Source: Oscillospiraceae bacterium (GTDB taxonomy: Bacteria; Bacillota; Clostridia; Oscillospirales; Oscillospiraceae). Taken from it: a stretch of DNA of 28,278 nucleotides. The notes under the pieces were generated by a model, which saw nothing but the letters and a program-made list of their open reading frames with translations, searched no databases and was not told the DNA's origin. A program made the position numbers and the translations under genes. Where the stretch lies: the NCBI GenBank assembly GCA_020025515.1, contig JAHHRZ010000023.1:1-28278 (forward strand). Direction: 5' to 3'. Positions 24,118 through 28,278 of the stretch are shown here, piece after piece. Numbering within the stretch: the stretch's first letter is position 1; each line of letters starts with the position of its first letter.

Positions 24118-24257
24118 TGGTAGTTTTGTATAGTTTTGGTATTATTTGTGAGAAATACTCCACAAAAATATTGAAGATCTTATACAAAAAATGTGAATAA
24201 TGTATGGATGAAACAAAAAGACAAAAAGCGGGGAAGCCTTCTTGCGAATGTGGGAGG

Positions 24258-24297
24258 GAAACAAATGGGGCCGTCTCACGGTTTCGTGAAACGGCCC
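24258..24297 (-). terminator. Terminator of the xth-SLH/NlpC unit
   Basis: On the minus strand GGGCCGTTTCACG, loop AAAC, CGTGAGACGGCCC, followed by CATTTGTTT. All positions pair on minus RNA because the one mismatch of the plus strand becomes G-U. It begins seven bases after the NlpC/P60 stop codon. Confidence 0.8.
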
Positions 24298-24303
24298 TCT
24301 TGG

Positions 24304-25971
24304 TTACTGGGGAATGATACGCTTTGCTTTGAAGCATTCGGTTTCAAAATAGCTTGTCTCGGTAGAATCTACCACAACACCACGCCTGCTGTTGGCTGCG
24401 TGGATGAACTGGTTATCACCTACATAAATACCGATGTGGGTAATATCGTCCACACTCTGGGTAGGGGAGAAGAACAGAAGGTCACCCGGCAGAAGCTCCA
24501 GAAGGCTGACCTCTGTGCCGACCTTGCTTTCCCACTGGTCTGTAGCGGTACGGCCCAAATCGAATCCGAACTTCCCGAAGACATGGTACACAAGACCGGA
24601 GCAGTCAAAGCCGATGTCCGGGTCGCTGCCGCCCCATACATAGTCCCAGCCTTCAAATTGCAGGGCATAGGCCACCAGTTCCTCTGCCATGGGGCGGGAA
24701 CCGGGGAGCCCTTCCTCCGGCTGCCAGTTCACAAAGAAGTTGTAAGACCGGAAGAACAGGGCAAGGGCTTCCTGACAGCTGGTTTCTTTCTGGGGATGCA
24801 GCCGGTCGCCATCGCCCTTGACAATGCCCAGGCCCACCAGCAGTCTGGTGCTGGACAGGGCGTAGTTGTGCAGCTTCTCTGCATCCTGGAACCGACTGAG
24901 ATCTACCGTCACATCGTCGGTCTCGGGATAGCCCAGAACCTCCAGGAAGTTGGAAGAGATCTTAAAGAACTGCTCCTTGGTAATGGGGTTATCCGGCAGG
25001 AAGGTCCCATCGGGGAAGCCGTCCACAATGCCCAGCTTGTGGGCCAGGGTCACGGTGTTGTCCTTCACATCCGAGAAGGGAGAGGGGCTGGCCTGCAGGT
25101 CGGTGTCGGGTCTGATGGCAAGGTACGCATTGACGGCGACATAGCACATCTCCCGGCGGGTAATGGAGCTTTTCATATCCCGACCCGTAAGGAGCTGAGG
25201 AATGAGACCCTGCTTGTCCATGGCAACCAGTTCTTCTTTGGCCCAATTACTCATGTTGGGATATTTTTGCTCAAAGGGAACTCCCGGTTCTACGGGAGGG
25301 TGGGGTTCGCCGGAAGTTGGAGGGGCGAAGCCGTCCTGCCCACACAGAAATTGATAGGCACGGTAGAACATGACCAGAGCCTGCTCACCGGTGGTGAGGC
25401 GGGCGGGGGAAAGGCCGACCTCGTTTCCTTCCACCACCTGGATGCCAACCACAAGGCTGGCGGCATCTCTGGCCCAGGAGGAAAGCTGGTCTGCGTCGGC
25501 AAAGCGAGACAGGTCTGCGAAGTGCTCCTCTGAGGGGGTCCAGCCCGCCGCATAGAGGAACTGCTCCACAAATACGAAGAACTCCTGACGGGACAGAAGC
25601 CGGTCGGGACGGAAGGTGCCGTCTTCATAGCCGTTCACCAGACCCATGGCGTAAGCCTTTGCCAGGATGATATCATCCGAATCGGTAAATGGGGTGGGAT
25701 TTTCGACGGAAATCTCGTCTCCTATGTACGTTTCAAAGACATGCACGGCGATGATACACATTTCAAGACGGGTGACATCGTCTTTCAGACTGTCCAGCTC
25801 CTGAAAGTAGGGAGGCAGAAGATTCTGGCTCATCATTTCGTCCAACTCATCTTTCGCCCAGTTGCTGCTTTCGCCATAGGCGCTGACCTGAGGGATCAGG
25901 GAGAACACGACCGTGAGTGCCAGCAGCAGGGAGACAATACGAATGGTTCTTGGATTTCTTACCTTCAACAT
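24304..25971 (-). CDS. SLH-domain NlpC/P60 cell-wall endopeptidase
   Basis: A 555-residue exported protein with a signal peptide to about residue 31. Two SLH-type blocks follow (about 36-210 and 241-412), each starting with a NWAKDEL/NWAKEEL motif, with turns such as GYEDGTFRPDRLLSRQEFF and GFPDGTFLPDNPITKEQFF; a Pro-rich linker lies between them. Residues 425-555 are an NlpC/P60 domain: catalytic C457 in GFDCSGLVYH, H512 in HIGIYVGD and H524 in FIHAANS. Such enzymes cut gamma-D-glutamyl-diamino-acid bonds in peptidoglycan stems; here it should be held on the wall by SLH. It begins seven bases after xth and shares its transcript. GGAGGT lies 11 bases before the ATG, a long spacing. Confidence 0.93.
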   Translation of the reverse strand: MLKVRNPRTIRIVSLLLALTVVFSLIPQVSAYGESSNWAKDELDEMMSQNLLPPYFQELDSLKDDVTRLEMCIIAVHVFETYIGDEISVENPTPFTDSDDIILAKAYAMGLVNGYEDGTFRPDRLLSRQEFFVFVEQFLYAAGWTPSEEHFADLSRFADADQLSSWARDAASLVVGIQVVEGNEVGLSPARLTTGEQALVMFYRAYQFLCGQDGFAPPTSGEPHPPVEPGVPFEQKYPNMSNWAKEELVAMDKQGLIPQLLTGRDMKSSITRREMCYVAVNAYLAIRPDTDLQASPSPFSDVKDNTVTLAHKLGIVDGFPDGTFLPDNPITKEQFFKISSNFLEVLGYPETDDVTVDLSRFQDAEKLHNYALSSTRLLVGLGIVKGDGDRLHPQKETSCQEALALFFRSYNFFVNWQPEEGLPGSRPMAEELVAYALQFEGWDYVWGGSDPDIGFDCSGLVYHVFGKFGFDLGRTATDQWESKVGTEVSLLELLPGDLLFFSPTQSVDDITHIGIYVGDNQFIHAANSRRGVVVDSTETSYFETECFKAKRIIPQ

Positions 25972-25978
25972 GTACAGT

Positions 25979-26740
25979 TCATACCTCCATATTCAGTTCC
26001 AATTCCACGGGACAGTGGTCAGATCCAAAGATCTCCGGGTGGATTTCCGCCTTTTTGATGGCTCCATTCAGTTCCTTGGAAACAAGGAAATAGTCAATGC
26101 GCCATCCGGCATTATTCTTTCTGGCGTTGAAGCGGTAGCTCCACCAGCTGTAGGCTCCCACCGCATCGGGATGAAGATAGCGGAAGGTATCTGTGAAGCC
26201 GGCCTCCAGAAGGGTGGTAAAGCTTTCACGCTCCTCATCGGAAAAGCCTGCGCTGCCTCGATTGGGGCCGGGATTTTTCAGGTCGATCTCCTGATGGGCC
26301 ACATTGAGATCCCCGCAGACAATGACGGGCTTGCGTTCTGCCAGAGAAGAGAGCTTCTCTCGAAAGGCCTTGTCCCAGGCCAGACGGTGGTCAATGCGTT
26401 TGAGCCCGTCCTGGGCGTTGGGGGTGTAACAGGTAGCAATATAACAGGAGTCATACTCCAAAATAATCAGGCGGCCTTCGGTGTCCAGCTCCTCCACACC
26501 CACGCCGTAGGTGACGCTGATGGGGGACTTTTTCGCAAAAATAGCAGTGCCGGAATATCCTTTTTTCTGAGCAGAGCACCAGAACTGGGTGTACCCCGGC
26601 AATTCCAGCTGAATTTGCTCCGGCTGAAGCTTGGTCTCTTGCAGGCAGAAAAAGTCGGCATCCAGAGCAGAAAAGGAATCCATAAATCCCTTCTGCATAC
26701 AGGCCCGCAGACCATTGACATTCCAGGAAATTAGCCGCAA
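25979..26740 (-). CDS. xth: Exodeoxyribonuclease III
   Basis: A 253-residue cytoplasmic DNA-repair nuclease, AP endonuclease and 3'-5' exonuclease. Family motifs are intact: LISWNVNGLRA near the start, the metal-binding glutamate in LQETKL, the DLNVAHQEIDL loop, the tryptophan cluster YSWWSYR, and the catalytic GSDHCPV near the C-terminus. The start is taken as TTG at 26740 because AAAGGAG lies eight bases before it and the protein then begins M-RLISWNVNG like its relatives. The frame also opens at a GTG (26749) that overlaps the ribosome site. Co-transcription with a cell-wall hydrolase gene is probably positional rather than functional. Confidence 0.93.
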   Translation of the reverse strand: MRLISWNVNGLRACMQKGFMDSFSALDADFFCLQETKLQPEQIQLELPGYTQFWCSAQKKGYSGTAIFAKKSPISVTYGVGVEELDTEGRLIILEYDSCYIATCYTPNAQDGLKRIDHRLAWDKAFREKLSSLAERKPVIVCGDLNVAHQEIDLKNPGPNRGSAGFSDEERESFTTLLEAGFTDTFRYLHPDAVGAYSWWSYRFNARKNNAGWRIDYFLVSKELNGAIKKAEIHPEIFGSDHCPVELELNMEV

Positions 26741-26790
26741 GGCATTCACTCCTTTCAGTTTTTTATGAACAGATAATGTCCTTACGGTAC

Positions 26791-26819
26791 ATCATACCAA
26801 AAAAGAGCAGAAAAAACAA
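26791..26819 (-). promoter_or_regulatory. Candidate promoter of xth-SLH/NlpC
   Basis: On the minus strand: -35 TTGTTT (26814-26819), 17 bases, -10 TATGAT (26791-26796). Transcription would start near 26784 with a leader of about 44 bases. Confidence 0.5.
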
Positions 26820-26885
26820 CCGGCGCCACAAAAATGTTACAATTTCGTAAAAATTTGAAAAACAAATTATAACAGGGATTTGCGG

Positions 26886-26922
26886 AAAAACGGGGGCTGT
26901 CTCAACAAAAGGAGACAGCCCC
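26886..26922 (-). terminator. Terminator of ychF
   Basis: On the minus strand GGGGCTGTCTC, an eight-base loop and GAGACAGCCCC form a perfect 11-bp stem followed by CGTTTTT. It starts 11 bases after the ychF stop codon. Confidence 0.93.
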
Positions 26923-26933
26923 TGTGGAAAAAA

Positions 26934-28031
26934 TCAGACATTGAACAGGAAATTGACGATATCGCCGTCCTGCATCACATATTCCTTGCCTTCACTTCTG
27001 ACCAGGCCCTTGGATTTGGCGTTGGCCATGGTGAGGCAGGTCTTCATATCCTCGAAGGCGATCACTTCGGCACGGATGAAGCCCCGCTCGAAGTCGGTGT
27101 GGATCTTTCCGGCGGCCTGAGGTGCCTTGGTACCCTTCTTAATGGTCCAGGCACGGCATTCATCGGGGCCGGCAGTGAGGAAGGAAATAAGGCCCAGCAA
27201 TGCATAGCTGCTGCGGATCAGCCGGTCCAGTCCGGATTCCTTGAGACCCAGCTCTTCCATGAACATGGCCTTTTCCTCCGGGTCCTCCAGCTCGGCAATG
27301 TCGGCCTCCAGCTTGGCGCAGATGGGCAGACACTGGCTGCCCTCCCGGTCGGCCAGCTCCTTGACCTTGCAATAGTGCACACTGCCTTCCGGGTCGTTGA
27401 CCTCCGCTTCGGAGAGGTTGGCGGCATAGATGGTCTTTTTGAGGGTCAGAAGGTCAGAGGTGGCAATGAGGGCCATGTCATCCTCGGAGCACTCAAAGGT
27501 GCGGGCCAGATTGCCCTCATTCAGGTGATTGAGAAGGCCCTGAAATACTTCGATCTCATGGACAAAGCGCTTGTCACCACTTTTTGCGGACTTCTGCGCC
27601 TTGTCCAGACGGCGCTCCACCATTTCGGTGTCGGCCATAATCAGCTCCAGATTGATGATGTCAATATCACGCAGAGGGTCTGTAGAGCCTTCCACATGGG
27701 TCACATTGGAATCTTCAAAGCAGCGCACCACATGGACAATGGCATCGGTGGTGCGGATATTGGACAGGAACTTGTTGCCCAGTCCTTCGCCTCTGGAGGC
27801 ACCCTTCACGAGACCGGCAATGTCCACGAACTCAATGACGGCAGGGGTGAACTTCTTGGGATTGTGCTGCTCCCGGAGCCATTCCAGACGCTCGTCGGGA
27901 ACGGGAACCACGCCCACATTGGGGTCGATGGTGCAGAAGGCATAGTTGTCGGCAGGAACGCCGGCGTTGGTGATCGCATTAAAGAGGGTGGACTTGCCTA
28001 CATTGGGCAGTCCCACGATGCCTAATTTCAT
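26934..28031 (-). CDS. ychF: YchF, Obg-family ATPase
   Basis: A 365-residue cytoplasmic P-loop protein of the Obg group, normal YchF length. Motifs: G1 GLPNVGKST (7-15), G3 DIAGLVKGAS (70-79), and G4 NLSE (205-208) instead of NKxD, the change that makes YchF favour ATP over GTP. A helical insertion lies between, and a C-terminal TGS domain (about 280-364) ends in YVMQDGDIVNFLFNV. The family binds ribosomes and is linked to translation and oxidative-stress response. GCTCCTTT upstream on the plus strand reads AAAGGAGC on the minus, a good ribosome site. The gene is monocistronic, with its own promoter and terminator. Confidence 0.97.
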   Translation of the reverse strand: MKLGIVGLPNVGKSTLFNAITNAGVPADNYAFCTIDPNVGVVPVPDERLEWLREQHNPKKFTPAVIEFVDIAGLVKGASRGEGLGNKFLSNIRTTDAIVHVVRCFEDSNVTHVEGSTDPLRDIDIINLELIMADTEMVERRLDKAQKSAKSGDKRFVHEIEVFQGLLNHLNEGNLARTFECSEDDMALIATSDLLTLKKTIYAANLSEAEVNDPEGSVHYCKVKELADREGSQCLPICAKLEADIAELEDPEEKAMFMEELGLKESGLDRLIRSSYALLGLISFLTAGPDECRAWTIKKGTKAPQAAGKIHTDFERGFIRAEVIAFEDMKTCLTMANAKSKGLVRSEGKEYVMQDGDIVNFLFNV

Positions 28032-28164
28032 ATCTATTTTGCTCCTTTATTCTGGTAAGGTTTTTACATGATGATTACGAGAGGGTATGGGGTTCCCTAA
28101 AGAAACCACCCAACCCAGGACGGCTTTTCTTCCGCATAGAAAGCCAAGTCTAATGCAATTTCCT

Positions 28165-28193
28165 ATTATAGCGTAAAACGTACCGTTTTTCAA
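28165..28193 (-). promoter_or_regulatory. Promoter of ychF
   Basis: On the minus strand: -35 TTGAAA (28188-28193), exactly 17 bases, -10 TATAAT (28165-28170), the best promoter match in the window. Transcription would start near 28158, giving an untranslated leader of about 127 bases with stems such as GGCTTTC/GAAAAGCC. No reading frame in the leader looks real. Confidence 0.82.
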
Positions 28194-28228
28194 TACGGAT
28201 ACCGGTGAAATTGGCGGAGGAGGTGTAG

Positions 28229-28250
28229 GTGTTACAATGATATGTGACAC
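28229..28250. promoter_or_regulatory. Imperfect dyad upstream of ychF, possible operator for an off-window gene
   Basis: GTGTTAC (28229-28235), eight bases, GTGACAC (28244-28250), with six of seven positions complementary. It overlaps a TACAAT that could be a plus-strand -10 for a gene starting beyond the right edge. Weak evidence. Confidence 0.2.
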
Positions 28251-28278
28251 ATGAAAAAAAGAATAGCGAATAGGAATG

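Noticed and set aside
24193..25533. Plus-strand frame of 446 codons opposite the NlpC/P60 gene
   Set aside because: Shadow frame; the minus frame has intact C457/H512/H524 catalytic residues and a signal peptide.
28047..28250. Minus-strand 67-codon frame before ychF
   Set aside because: It begins upstream of the ychF promoter and has no ribosome site.

Overview
The window looks like chromosome from a gut-type low-G+C-phylum bacterium with a fairly high G+C content, most likely a clostridial Oscillospiraceae/Ruminococcaceae relative (inference). The reasons are Gram-positive Shine-Dalgarno sites and sigma-A-type promoters, three exported proteins with S-layer homology (SLH) domains, YlmH, a DUF896 protein, an alr-mazF arrangement and a YxkO-type NAD(P)HX dehydratase. 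There are no rRNA or tRNA genes, no CRISPR array and no complete mobile element. The extreme left edge (1-54) reads like the 3' end of a group II intron.

Layout. 76-2860 (minus): an XRE regulator overlapping an ABC exporter. 3194-5683 (plus): a secreted EF-hand/leucine-rich-repeat/SLH surface protein whose LRR array arose by an exact 567-bp internal duplication. 5806-12809 (minus): a three-gene operon joined by two 11-bp overlaps, with a clear promoter and terminator. It encodes a 1576-residue fusion (HD phosphohydrolase, HEAT-like array, NadD-like nucleotidyltransferase, GNAT-like region, phosphoribosyltransferase-like domain), a lactate/malate-dehydrogenase-like protein with a changed catalytic residue, and a flavodoxin-like protein. 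This is the best candidate for an undescribed system. 12987-14907 (plus): ylmH, a DUF896 gene and a class I glutamine amidotransferase of the gamma-glutamyl-GABA hydrolase type. 15091-15792 (minus): a lipoprotein with a long structured leader. 16267-20022 (plus): nnrD, a small lipoprotein, alr, mazF without an antitoxin gene, and a proline/glutamate-rich protein whose ribosome site lies inside a 20-bp hairpin. 20095-28031 (minus): a 1309-residue double nucleotidase with SLH domains between its two enzyme halves, an SLH-NlpC/P60 cell-wall hydrolase, exonuclease III (xth) and the ATPase YchF.

How the genes fit together. SLH domains recur in three separate units, so this organism probably displays enzymes and adhesins on its wall through SLH binding to secondary cell-wall polymer. 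The double nucleotidase would scavenge extracellular nucleotides, and the NlpC/P60 protein would trim peptidoglycan. The 16267-20022 unit mixes metabolite repair (NnrD), cell-wall precursor supply (Alr) and an RNase toxin. The three-gene operon combines nucleotide adenylyl transfer, PRPP-type chemistry, phosphohydrolysis and two dinucleotide/flavin-type redox proteins, which suggests nicotinamide or other nucleotide cofactor chemistry; its substrate cannot be read from the sequence.

All protein identities come from reading motifs by eye. No database search was run.
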